Shown here: positions 8,697 to 16,886 of the stretch, piece after piece
Layout of the letters: each line of letters starts with the position of its first letter
Position numbering within the stretch: position 1 is the stretch's first letter
Assembly: GCA_020352215.1 (NCBI GenBank)
Contig: CP070675.1
Coordinates: 4,899,086 to 4,963,085, forward strand
Direction of reading: 5' to 3'
DNA from: Phycisphaerales bacterium
GTDB taxonomy: Bacteria > Planctomycetota > Phycisphaerae > Sedimentisphaerales > Anaerobacaceae
DNA: 64,000 nucleotides
Translations under genes and position numbers: made by a program
Notes under the pieces: model-generated
Told to the model about the DNA's origin: nothing
Seen by the model: the letters and a program-made list of their open reading frames with translations, nothing else
Databases searched by the model: none

Positions 8697-10832
8697 GTGG
8701 CAGCAATGTTAGAGTCTCTCCTATATCCTGAGTCGATAGCTCTAATCGGCGCTTCACGACAAACCGGCAAAGTTGGTCATGAGATATTAGTCAATTTACT
8801 TGAGGGCGGTTTCGCAGGGCAAATCGTGCCGGTGAACCCCTCGGCCGATGAAGTGTTGGGATTGAAATGTCTGCACGATCTGACCGCACACGATGGCTCG
8901 GTTGACCTCACTGTCATCGCTGCGCCTACAGCCTTTGTAGAAGAGGCTGTGAAAAGCGCTATCAGCGCGAGGACAAAAGCTATAGTCGTGGTCACAGCCG
9001 GCTTTGGAGAACTTGGAGCCGCGGGAACCGAGATGCAATCGTTCATCGCGCGGCTCTGCGCCGATTCCGGCGTTCGCCTGCTGGGGCCTAACTGTCTGGG
9101 AGTGATAAATACCGACCATAGGATGAACGCTTCATTTTCAAAGCGTATGCCCAAGCGTGGCGGAATATCGGTATTGTCCCAATCCGGAGCGGTCTGCACA
9201 GCAATGCTAGACTGGGCGGTGGCTCGGGGCCTTGGTCTGGCGAAGGTCGTCAGTATCGGCAACAAGGCCGATCTCAATGAGTGCGATTTTCTGTCGGCAT
9301 TTGTCGACGACGAGCAAACCAAGGTTATTGTCGGCTATCTCGAGAATATCACCTGTGGCGATGAGTTCATCAAAGTCGCCTGTCGGGCAGCCTCGGCAAA
9401 ACCGCTGGTTTTGTTGAGGGCTGGAGTCACGAGCGCAGGAATGAGGGCGGCGTCAGCCCACACGGGGCACATAGCTGGTCATGACATCGCTTACGCCGCG
9501 GCGTTCAAGCGAGCAGGTGTGATACGGGCCGAGAGCTTCGATGCGCTTTTTGATTATGCTGCCGCACTGTCTATGCAACCTCTGCCCAAAGGAGATCGTG
9601 TCGCGATAATCACCAACGCAGGTGGACCGGCGGTAATGGCGGCTGACGCAGTCGAGCAGTCTGGAATGAAAGTCGCTGCTCTCAACCGCGACAGTGCTAC
9701 TACCCTAAAGCAAGAATTGCCGTCGGCCGCTATTATCAGCAATCCCATAGATGTGCTGGGTGATGCTGATCCCCAGCGATATGCAACGGCGGTAAAGGCC
9801 GCGCAACGAGACGACGCGGTTGACTCAATAATTGTGATACTGACTCCGCACTCTATGACCCGACCCGCCGAAACCGCTCGGGCCATCGCCGCGTGCAGTT
9901 CCCGCGAGAAACCGATGCTTGCCGTCTTCCTGGGAAGTGCCGATGCTATGTCCGAGCGTAAAGAATTAGTCGATTGCAGTATGCCGGACTACCCGTCACC
10001 CGAACGAGCGGTAGCGGCGCTGCGGGCCATGTTTGGTTACGCGACGTGGCTCAGTCAACCAGCTCGCGTTGTCACGCGGTTTCCGGTCAACCGGAACCGA
10101 GTTGATCGCATTATCTCGCGCCATCAGAAAACGAACCAAGTCCAGATGGGTGAGGTGCAAGCAAAGGAAATCCTGCGTGCCTATGACTTCAACGTGCCTG
10201 ACGGCCAGGTGGCGAATTCTGCGGACGAGGCCGCCGAAATTGCCCAGAGAATTACATTTCCCGTAGTAATGAAAGTTGTTTCTCCCGACATCCTCCACAA
10301 ATCCGACGTTGGGGGAATTAAGCTGAACATATCCAGCGCCGAAGAAGTGCGGGACACCTTCGACCTTCTGACACTGCGGGTGGGCAGGCGCGCACCGGAC
10401 GCCCGCCTTCAGGGCATCTATGTGGAGAAGATGTGCGTCCATGGCTTGCAGGTTGTCCTGGGAATGACGTACGACCCACAGTTCGGGCCGATGCTGATGT
10501 TCGGGCTGGGTGGGACTTTTGTCGACATACTGAAAGACGTCTCATGTTACCTCGCCCCTATCACGGCCGATGAGGCCATGCAAATGCTTTCGGAGACCAG
10601 GTCCTACGCTCTACTAAGGGGCTCTCGTGGTCAGGCGGACATAGATATCTCGGCGATTACCGGTGCTCTGCAACGGATCAGTCAATTGGCAACGGACTTT
10701 CCGCAGATTGCGGAACTGAACATTGATCCTTACATTGTGGGCAGCCCCGGGACGGAGCCGATGGCTGTAGATGCTAGGATAACCCTCACAGCAGATCCTT
10801 ACCCACCTTCTCAGGCTGACAGTGGCAAGTAA
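8697..10832 (+). CDS. acetyl/acyl-CoA synthetase (ADP-forming), fused alpha-beta subunits
   Basis: The enzyme interconverts acyl-CoA + ADP + Pi with acid + CoA + ATP and so conserves energy during fermentation. The N-terminal CoA-binding domain starts at SIALIGASRQTGKVG. A succinyl-CoA-ligase-like alpha region follows, with SAHTGHIAGHD near 255 carrying the likely phosphohistidine, then SNPIDVLGDADP. The C-terminal ATP-grasp (beta) half begins near 480 with KEILRAYDFNVPDGQV and includes VSPDILHKSDVGGIKLN, the second conserved His region. The length of 711 residues is normal for the fused form. The start is either the GTG at 8697 (AAGGA 13 nt upstream) or the ATG at 8706. Its TAA is followed directly by the ATG of the CoA-transferase gene, so both products are made together. 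Confidence 0.93.
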   Translation: MAAMLESLLYPESIALIGASRQTGKVGHEILVNLLEGGFAGQIVPVNPSADEVLGLKCLHDLTAHDGSVDLTVIAAPTAFVEEAVKSAISARTKAIVVVTAGFGELGAAGTEMQSFIARLCADSGVRLLGPNCLGVINTDHRMNASFSKRMPKRGGISVLSQSGAVCTAMLDWAVARGLGLAKVVSIGNKADLNECDFLSAFVDDEQTKVIVGYLENITCGDEFIKVACRAASAKPLVLLRAGVTSAGMRAASAHTGHIAGHDIAYAAAFKRAGVIRAESFDALFDYAAALSMQPLPKGDRVAIITNAGGPAVMAADAVEQSGMKVAALNRDSATTLKQELPSAAIISNPIDVLGDADPQRYATAVKAAQRDDAVDSIIVILTPHSMTRPAETARAIAACSSREKPMLAVFLGSADAMSERKELVDCSMPDYPSPERAVAALRAMFGYATWLSQPARVVTRFPVNRNRVDRIISRHQKTNQVQMGEVQAKEILRAYDFNVPDGQVANSADEAAEIAQRITFPVVMKVVSPDILHKSDVGGIKLNISSAEEVRDTFDLLTLRVGRRAPDARLQGIYVEKMCVHGLQVVLGMTYDPQFGPMLMFGLGGTFVDILKDVSCYLAPITADEAMQMLSETRSYALLRGSRGQADIDISAITGALQRISQLATDFPQIAELNIDPYIVGSPGTEPMAVDARITLTADPYPPSQADSGK

Positions 10833-12722
10833 ATGGGCGAGTCCGACTCTCACAGCAACGAGGTAAGCTCAAGCAGTTACCGGCAGAGATACGGTGGTAT
10901 GATTGCGTCCGCGGAGCAAGCAATTGCCCGTATACGCCCTGGACAGCGAGTGTTCATTGGGACCGGCTGCGGTCAGCCCCAAGCACTCGTTGAGGCACTG
11001 ATAAGCAATGCAGCCAAGCTGGACGACGTGGAAGTCGTACACTTGCTGACCCTCGAAGATGAGGTCTATGGCCACCGGGAGTTGGCTAAGCACTTCCGCC
11101 TAAACAGCTTTTTCATCGCGGGGAATCTCCGGGACGAATTGTCGCACGGATTAGCTGGCTACACGCCGATATTTCTTTCGGACATTCCACGGCTGTTCAG
11201 GTCGGGCCGACTGCCACTTGATGTGGCTCTGATACAGGTCAGCGAGCCAGATACGCAGGGAATGTGCTCTCTGGGCATCTCGGTTGATATTACTAAAAGC
11301 GCGGCCCAAAATGCCGGCCTAGTCATCGCTCAGGTAAACCCCCAAATGCCCTGGACGCTCGGAGACTGCTTGTTACATGTTCACGATATCGACATCCTTG
11401 TGCCCGGCGACATGCCGGTCATCGAGGCCAAGCTGCCTGAACCTACGGAGACCTCGCGCAGCATCGCCAAGTACATAGCCGCGTTGATCCCTGACGGCTC
11501 TACAGTGGAGCTAGGTACCAAACGCGTCCCACTTGCCGTACTCGAGTATCTGAAAGAGAAACGGGATTTGGGCATTCACACCGAAGTAGTCTCTGATACC
11601 ATCGTCGACCTGGTTGAATCCGGGGCCGTAACGGGCGTGAAGAAGAACACAGACAGAGGCAAGATAGTGGCCAGCATGTGCATGGGAACACACAAGCTCT
11701 ATGAATACGTTGACCGGAATCCCGCTTTTTCCTTCCGTCCCGCCGAGTACGTCAGCGATCCGCACCTGATCAGCCAACTGCATGACATGGTCGCCATCGC
11801 TGTCGCGTTGGAGGTGGATTTGACGGGACAGGTCAGTGCAAGTTCGCTTCGGACCGAGTTCTTCTCGGGCTTGGGCAGTCACATGGACTTTACCCATGGC
11901 TCTGCGAGGGCGACGGGAGGCAAGTCTATCGTTGCCTTGGAGTCCACAAGAAATAGAGGTGAAGTCTCGCGTATTGTATCAAACCTCAGTCGCGGTGCAG
12001 GTGTCGCGGCTACCTGCTCCGAAGTTCACTATGTGGCCACGGAGTTCGGCGTCGCATATCTTCATGGCAAGAGTGTTCAGGAACGCGCTCTGGCGCTCAT
12101 CAGCATCGCCCATCCAAACTTCCGGGCCCGACTACTCAAGGAAGCGATCAAGAACAACTACGTCAGACTCGACCCGGCCACCGTCGAAGGAAAGGTCTTC
12201 ATTGGCCCACAGGAGTTTAGAACGTCGTGTGTGCTGGAAGACGGAACCCAAATAAACTTCCGACCCATGCACCCCACCGACGAGAAACGCATGCGAGATC
12301 TCCTGCATTCGTTGTCTGCCGAGACGATGTACTATCGTTTCATGTCCAACATAAGCACAATACCACAGAAGCAGGTGCAGAACTTCGTGTACATCGATTT
12401 CCGCAGTGAAATGGCAATAGTTGGTACAATACCGGAAGCGCACGGCGAGGATATTATCGCAATTGGCCGGTATTATCTGAATCCGAGCACCAACCGAGCG
12501 GAGGTTGCCTTTATAGTCCGCGACGAATGGCAGAACTACGGCATCGGCACGTTCCTGCTGACGTACCTTATCACTATCGCCAAGCGCAACGGCATTGCCG
12601 GCTTTACTGCGGAGGTTCTCGTGGCCAACAAGGCTATGCAGGCAGTGCTTCACAAGAGCGGCTGCAAGGTTCGTAGCAGTGTGGAGGGTCGCGTTTGCAG
12701 CTACGAGCTTGATTTTGACTGA
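10833..12722 (+). CDS. bifunctional acetyl-CoA hydrolase/CoA-transferase with C-terminal GNAT acetyltransferase
   Basis: Residues about 15-450 match the acetyl-CoA hydrolase/4-hydroxybutyrate CoA-transferase family: RPGQRVFIGTGCGQP, then LGIHTEVVSDTIVDL holding the family's catalytic glutamate, and C-terminal VATEFGVAYLHGKS with ALISIAHPNFRARL. Residues about 473-629 form a GNAT domain: FRPMHPTDEKRMRDLL, then the acetyl-CoA pyrophosphate loop in DEWQNYGIGTFLL and VLVANKAMQAVLHKSG. The GNAT part resembles the acetyltransferase that is elsewhere fused to ADP-forming synthetases (Pat type) and inactivates acyl-CoA synthetases by lysine acetylation. Here it lies on the CoA-transferase while the synthetase is the preceding gene, so it may acetylate either partner. 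The fusion itself is known in other bacteria. ATG at 10833 directly abuts the upstream stop. Confidence 0.92.
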   Translation: MGESDSHSNEVSSSSYRQRYGGMIASAEQAIARIRPGQRVFIGTGCGQPQALVEALISNAAKLDDVEVVHLLTLEDEVYGHRELAKHFRLNSFFIAGNLRDELSHGLAGYTPIFLSDIPRLFRSGRLPLDVALIQVSEPDTQGMCSLGISVDITKSAAQNAGLVIAQVNPQMPWTLGDCLLHVHDIDILVPGDMPVIEAKLPEPTETSRSIAKYIAALIPDGSTVELGTKRVPLAVLEYLKEKRDLGIHTEVVSDTIVDLVESGAVTGVKKNTDRGKIVASMCMGTHKLYEYVDRNPAFSFRPAEYVSDPHLISQLHDMVAIAVALEVDLTGQVSASSLRTEFFSGLGSHMDFTHGSARATGGKSIVALESTRNRGEVSRIVSNLSRGAGVAATCSEVHYVATEFGVAYLHGKSVQERALALISIAHPNFRARLLKEAIKNNYVRLDPATVEGKVFIGPQEFRTSCVLEDGTQINFRPMHPTDEKRMRDLLHSLSAETMYYRFMSNISTIPQKQVQNFVYIDFRSEMAIVGTIPEAHGEDIIAIGRYYLNPSTNRAEVAFIVRDEWQNYGIGTFLLTYLITIAKRNGIAGFTAEVLVANKAMQAVLHKSGCKVRSSVEGRVCSYELDFD

Positions 12723-12800
12723 GTGATTACGCCATACATTACATATCGTTGCGAGTCCGCTGAAAGCAGACGCGGCAATCGCTCATGACCCGCTCTCAAA

Positions 12801-12838
12801 CGAAAAACGGGCCACGAGCGTAACATTCACAGCCCCGT
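12801..12838 (-). terminator. probable intrinsic terminator of the PKD/PxKF protein gene
   Basis: On the reverse strand an ACGGGGC arm pairs with GCCCGT (one bulged G) around a loop of about 19 nt. It is followed by a TTTTT run and further T-rich sequence. It sits about 33 bp downstream of the stop at 12871. The bulge and long loop lower confidence. Confidence 0.4.
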
Positions 12839-12870
12839 ACCGCATGAGCTCATACTCTCAGTCCGGACGA

Positions 12871-14382
12871 TTAGTTCACCGTCTCGAACGTTAAGCTCCC
12901 CACCTGGAAATTCTTGCTGGTTCTCCAGATTTCCACTACGTACTCCGCCGGATCCTTCTTGGTCTTGAAATTGGTGATATATAGCTGTGCGATGCCGTCT
13001 ATCCGGTAGTCTGTGGACGTATCACCATACAGCGATGTCTGCAGGATGGTGTCGGGATAGTCTGCGTCATATATCCTGATCTCCAGTTCCTCATTGCAGA
13101 CAAAGGGCTGTGTTGGGTCGACGCTTTCGGCTATTCTCAACGAGAACTTGACAGGCATCGTGCGTCCTGCCGTATTCTTTTCCGAAGCTGGCAGCAGTTC
13201 CACAACTGCCCAGTTCCGGATGCTGAACGGCACGATCTCGCTCCAGCCTTCGTTGCCATGCGTGTCTACAGCCTTCGCCAAGATGACATAGTGACCATCA
13301 GCTAATTGGGTCGTATCAAAGGCGTACTTCCATTTGTCGGTACTCGCATCCAGAGTTCCCGCAAGGTCCTCGTAACCAATTGGAACACCACTGCCTCCGT
13401 CTGGCTCGCGCAAGTAGAAGTATGCCTCGGCAACCCCGCCTATGTCGCACACCTCTGCCGTCAAGGTTACGCCGTCCTGAAGGGCGGCGTCGGCCGCCGG
13501 GACTACGATCTCGACTTCAGGTGGCGTGGTATCGTGAACAATGATGATTACCTCTTCGTCATCGCTCTCCCCACAACTATCGGTTACAACCAGAGTAACG
13601 GCGTGGCTACCCAGCGACAAGGTGCAGTCGATGATTTCACCATTCCCAAGGGAGGTGTCTCCCTGATACCAGTCAAAGGAAACTATATCGTCGTTGGTTC
13701 CTGGTGTAGAGTCGGGATCTGTTGATCCAGAACCATCCAGAGTCACCTCCGTTCCTTCCGAACTTTCTGCCTCAACCATCAGGTCTTCTCCGGCATCTGC
13801 AACCGGCGCTTGGTTAGCCGGAGCGATGGATAGGTCATCCATTAGCCAATATCGATAAGGGCCATCACTCTTGAATACGAGTTTGTTAATCGGCGCGGTG
13901 ATGCCGGGCTCCCAGAAGTCGAATCTATCGGCCGAGAGGTTGATCGTCGAGGAGCCAACGAGCATATCCCCGTAGTATCCTTCTATCGTCAACGTTCTGC
14001 ACGAGTAGTACTGGAAGCTGTTAAAGGCCGCCCAGGTCGACACCCACAAGCTATTGAGCACAAAGGGGCAACTACTTGCCACAGCAAGCAATTCGACACC
14101 ATCGTCGTTGAAAGCGGCGTTGCTCCCGCTTGGGAAAGAGTATGTGTTGTAGTACACGGACTGGAAGAATGACTCGTCAACGACATCCCATAGGGGGCTC
14201 CACTCTAATCCCGCATAGGTCGGCGGCAGCTCTATCCAACCGGGGGGCACAGGCACTGCCAAATTATCGAAGTTGATTGTTGTCTCTGCGAACGATATGG
14301 GTGGAAGCGCCGCAAAGAACAATAGAAATGTGCCCATGCAAACTGTTCTCATGGCGCTGGCTCTTCTATCTACATTCTTCAT
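12871..14382 (-). CDS. secreted PKD-domain protein with C-terminal PxKF-type domain
   Basis: The start at 14382 is set by AAGGAAGAG just upstream and gives a clear signal peptide (MKNVDRRASAMRTVCMG then a hydrophobic run ending ISFAE). An upstream in-frame ATG at 14445 would add 21 residues ahead of it. Residues about 30-190 resemble an all-beta domain often found in PEP-CTERM-type proteins (begins TTINFDNLAVPVPPGW). A PKD-like domain follows (about 195-290: PVADAGEDLMVE, DGSGSTDPDS, SLGSHAVTLVVTDSCG). Next is an Ig-like domain (TTPPEVEIVVPA). The last 110 residues start at TMPVKFSLR, as in PxKF-domain proteins. No enzyme motif is visible, so it is presumably structural or adhesive at the cell surface. 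It is next to another large secreted protein in the same direction. Confidence 0.82.
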   Translation of the reverse strand: MKNVDRRASAMRTVCMGTFLLFFAALPPISFAETTINFDNLAVPVPPGWIELPPTYAGLEWSPLWDVVDESFFQSVYYNTYSFPSGSNAAFNDDGVELLAVASSCPFVLNSLWVSTWAAFNSFQYYSCRTLTIEGYYGDMLVGSSTINLSADRFDFWEPGITAPINKLVFKSDGPYRYWLMDDLSIAPANQAPVADAGEDLMVEAESSEGTEVTLDGSGSTDPDSTPGTNDDIVSFDWYQGDTSLGNGEIIDCTLSLGSHAVTLVVTDSCGESDDEEVIIIVHDTTPPEVEIVVPAADAALQDGVTLTAEVCDIGGVAEAYFYLREPDGGSGVPIGYEDLAGTLDASTDKWKYAFDTTQLADGHYVILAKAVDTHGNEGWSEIVPFSIRNWAVVELLPASEKNTAGRTMPVKFSLRIAESVDPTQPFVCNEELEIRIYDADYPDTILQTSLYGDTSTDYRIDGIAQLYITNFKTKKDPAEYVVEIWRTSKNFQVGSLTFETVN

Positions 14383-14519
14383 AACACTCTTCCTTTTCTG
14401 CTGTGAACCTGCGATTGCTCTCCGGCATCCGAAGGTTCTGCACACCGATACCCTTTTCTAAAATGTCGCGCAATTATGCTTACACATATCTGCTTCTCCG
14501 CTACAGCGGCCTGATGGGC

Positions 14520-16460
14520 TCACGAGCTGCTCAGCATCGCGATGATGTCCTGGACCGCTGCAATCAGGGCATCGGCATCGGCGTCGCTAATCTTGTCGCC
14601 CCTTTGCGCCTCGACGGCATTGATGAAGGCCTGTAAGGCGTTGATAGCCGCCACATCGTTGTTCGCATTGACGTCGTCGAGGGCCTTAAACGCAGCGTCT
14701 AACTTCGCGTCTAAGCTGTTATCAATCCCCTTCTGGAGGTTCAGGGCTGCCACCTGATCAATGAGCTGTTCGATCGCCTCCTGTGGCGTGAGGGCCCAAC
14801 CATCTTCGCGAACCCAGGGAAGATTGTCCTGCACGAGGTGTGATGGGTCATCATCGATTACGTATGGCTCATCTACGAACCCATCTCCATCCTCGTCGGG
14901 GACCGTCCAGTCGCTCCAGTAGTTGCCGCCTATTGGCTTTTCCAGGTTGAACACGTTCCCAACGCAGTTGCCGGTCACATAGGCTTGTGTTGGATTGTCT
15001 ATAAAATTGTTGTTGTAGATATGGTTGTCCCATGAAGAGCCCCCCAGCCGGAGTCCGTATCTATAATTCTGTGACACCGTATTGCCTGTCAGGGTGCAGT
15101 ACCCGGACCCGCCGAGCACGAGACCATCGCAAGCGTTCAAATTAATGATGTTGCCGGTCAGGCTGTTGCCGCTGGAGTTGCCGAGGACGATTCCATAGTA
15201 GTTGTTCGAGTTGGCAGTGTTCTCTGCCAGGGTGTTGTAGAAGGCGTTGTAGAGGTCGATTCCATAGTAGCCGTTGGAGTTGGCCGTGTTGCCTGTCAGG
15301 GTGTTGTTGCTGGAGTTTTGGAAGTAGATTCCAATGTATTTGTTCGAGTTGGCAGTATTGCCTGTTAGCGTGGTATTATAGCGGCACTGGTAGACGTAGA
15401 TTCCATAGGTGCTGTTGGAATTGGCCGTGTTGCCTGTCAGGCTGTCGTTGCCCGACCAACTGACGTAGATTCCATAGTCGCCGTTGGAGTTGGCCGTGTT
15501 GCCTGTCAGGCTGTTGTTGCCCGACCAGTTGAGGTTGATTCCAGTGTTGCTGTTCGAGTTGGCAGTGTTGCCTGTCAGGGTGTTGTTGGAGCCCCCGCCG
15601 ATGATCCCATAAAAGTTATTCGAAGCGATGTTGCCTGTCAGGCTATTGTACATGGAGCGGCTGAGGCGGATTCCGTAGTTGTTGTTTGTGAGGACATTTC
15701 CATTGACGGTGTTGCCGTTGGAATAGTAGAGGTAGATTCCAAGCGTAAAATCCTGGACGTTTAGATTCTTGATGGTAACTCCGGTCCTGTAAGAAAGGTA
15801 AACTCCGTAACCATCACCGCCTCCGGTAAGAGTGTGCCCGTTGCCGTCGAGTGTGATTTCATCGCTGTCTATCTGAATCGTCTCGTCAAGATCCACCATC
15901 AGCGTGCCCGTTTTGGTGCTTGCCTCCCACGTGCCAACAGTTGGGTCACTCCAGCCTGTGTCGCTGAGATAGATCGTGCCTGCCTGCGGCTGGATGAAGA
16001 CTAACTGACTTATAGCCAGGTCTTGTGCAAAGGTGTAGCTTCCACTGTCGTCCGTTGTGAAGGCTACGCCGTTGTGATAGTCGTCCTCGTACTTGTAATA
16101 GGTCGTCGAGGGCGCAAAGCCGGTCAGAGTTATCCACGTTGAGCTGGCCCCTTCCGCCGCTTCTATGTGCATCACGACCATCTTCGGCACCGACTCCAGA
16201 GTCAAATGCACCAGCTCACTGCTTTGAAACACAATGTTCAGGTACTCGCTGTCGGTGACCTCGAAGTATGTTCCGGTGCCCTCGATTGTCCCCGGCATCT
16301 GAGGGTCCTCAAGTAGCAGTTCCAGCTCCTCATCCAAGAGCAGCTCCTCGACAACCGGATCGTCCTGGGCAAAAGCTGAGGCCACAAACACAACAGACAG
16401 CACGGCTACTGCCAGCTGGATCAAATCCACACCTTTCCTGGTTGATTCTGTCTTAATCAT
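14520..16460 (-). CDS. secreted right-handed beta-helix (NosD/CASH-type) protein with C-terminal FIMAH-like domain
   Basis: The 646-residue exported protein starts at an ATG with GAGGAG 8 nt upstream. The signal peptide ends at AFAQD. An acidic stretch (LLLDEELELLLED) follows, then a beta-rich domain (about 55-195). The parallel beta-helix (about 200-500) has repeated rungs of the type LTGNTANSN-x-YGI, as in NosD and polysaccharide-active CASH proteins. After a linker with DEDGDGFVDEPYVIDDDP, residues about 555-646 form a three-helix domain (LQKGIDNSLDAKLDAA, AFINAVEAQRGDKISD) typical of the FIMAH domain. No pectate-lyase catalytic residues can be identified, so an enzymatic role is unproven. 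It may bind or cleave polysaccharide outside the cell. Confidence 0.85.
   Translation of the reverse strand: MIKTESTRKGVDLIQLAVAVLSVVFVASAFAQDDPVVEELLLDEELELLLEDPQMPGTIEGTGTYFEVTDSEYLNIVFQSSELVHLTLESVPKMVVMHIEAAEGASSTWITLTGFAPSTTYYKYEDDYHNGVAFTTDDSGSYTFAQDLAISQLVFIQPQAGTIYLSDTGWSDPTVGTWEASTKTGTLMVDLDETIQIDSDEITLDGNGHTLTGGGDGYGVYLSYRTGVTIKNLNVQDFTLGIYLYYSNGNTVNGNVLTNNNYGIRLSRSMYNSLTGNIASNNFYGIIGGGSNNTLTGNTANSNSNTGINLNWSGNNSLTGNTANSNGDYGIYVSWSGNDSLTGNTANSNSTYGIYVYQCRYNTTLTGNTANSNKYIGIYFQNSSNNTLTGNTANSNGYYGIDLYNAFYNTLAENTANSNNYYGIVLGNSSGNSLTGNIINLNACDGLVLGGSGYCTLTGNTVSQNYRYGLRLGGSSWDNHIYNNNFIDNPTQAYVTGNCVGNVFNLEKPIGGNYWSDWTVPDEDGDGFVDEPYVIDDDPSHLVQDNLPWVREDGWALTPQEAIEQLIDQVAALNLQKGIDNSLDAKLDAAFKALDDVNANNDVAAINALQAFINAVEAQRGDKISDADADALIAAVQDIIAMLSSS
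15080..15760 (-). repeat. tandem coding repeats of the beta-helix rungs
   Basis: A core such as tgttgcctgtcagg(g/c)tgttg recurs roughly every 69-72 bp on the plus strand, about nine times. It encodes successive rungs of 23-24 residues with an NTANSN turn. The high DNA identity between rungs points to recent intragenic duplication. Confidence 0.8.
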
Positions 16461-16886
16461 TTTTCTACTCCTCGCAATAGCTGTATTTGTTACGGTTCAA
16501 ACAGACCTTTAGAACCAGCTAAGCTGCCATCCCAAAGTTCGCGCGCGTTGCGCGGTTGCGGAGCCTGTTGCGAGCGCAGCAAGGCAATCTCACTGCGTTG
16601 GTGTTATTCCCTCGCAGGCGGCTACAATAACCAGTAGAAACACGCCTGCTGCTTGTCTAATCCACAGCTCACTTTACAGATTATGTTGATACTATACTAC
16701 CGGAACCAGGGTGTTCTGGCAAGAAGATTTCCTACGAAGTGGGAGGATTCCGCATTTTTCGGCCCAGAAGTGAGGGTGTCCAAGGAAAGCTTCTTCTGCG
16801 AGGAAAACGCGGCGATTCGTTCACAGCCGGTTCAGTCTGCTCTACAAATAGCCCCGTCTTTCCAGAGGCGCGTCAGCCTTAATCCC
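16461..16886. other. 426-bp intergenic region upstream of the beta-helix gene
   Basis: No supported gene. The 90-codon forward frame at 16653-16925 overlaps the end of the TRAP permease and looks non-coding. The region contains a candidate reverse promoter near 16694-16722 and a GC-rich stretch at about 16540-16580 (gcgcgcgttgcgcgg). No terminator for the TRAP permease is evident. Confidence 0.5.
16694..16722 (-). promoter_or_regulatory. candidate promoter of the beta-helix protein gene
   Basis: On the reverse strand TTGCCA (16722-16717) and TAGTAT (16699-16694) are separated by 17 bp. The leader to the ATG at 16460 would be about 225 nt, long enough to carry regulation, but no riboswitch fold is recognised. 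Confidence 0.4.

Noticed and set aside
15080..15760. Regularly spaced repeats resembling a CRISPR array
   Set aside because: They are in frame within a beta-helix gene and the 'spacers' encode conserved rung residues.
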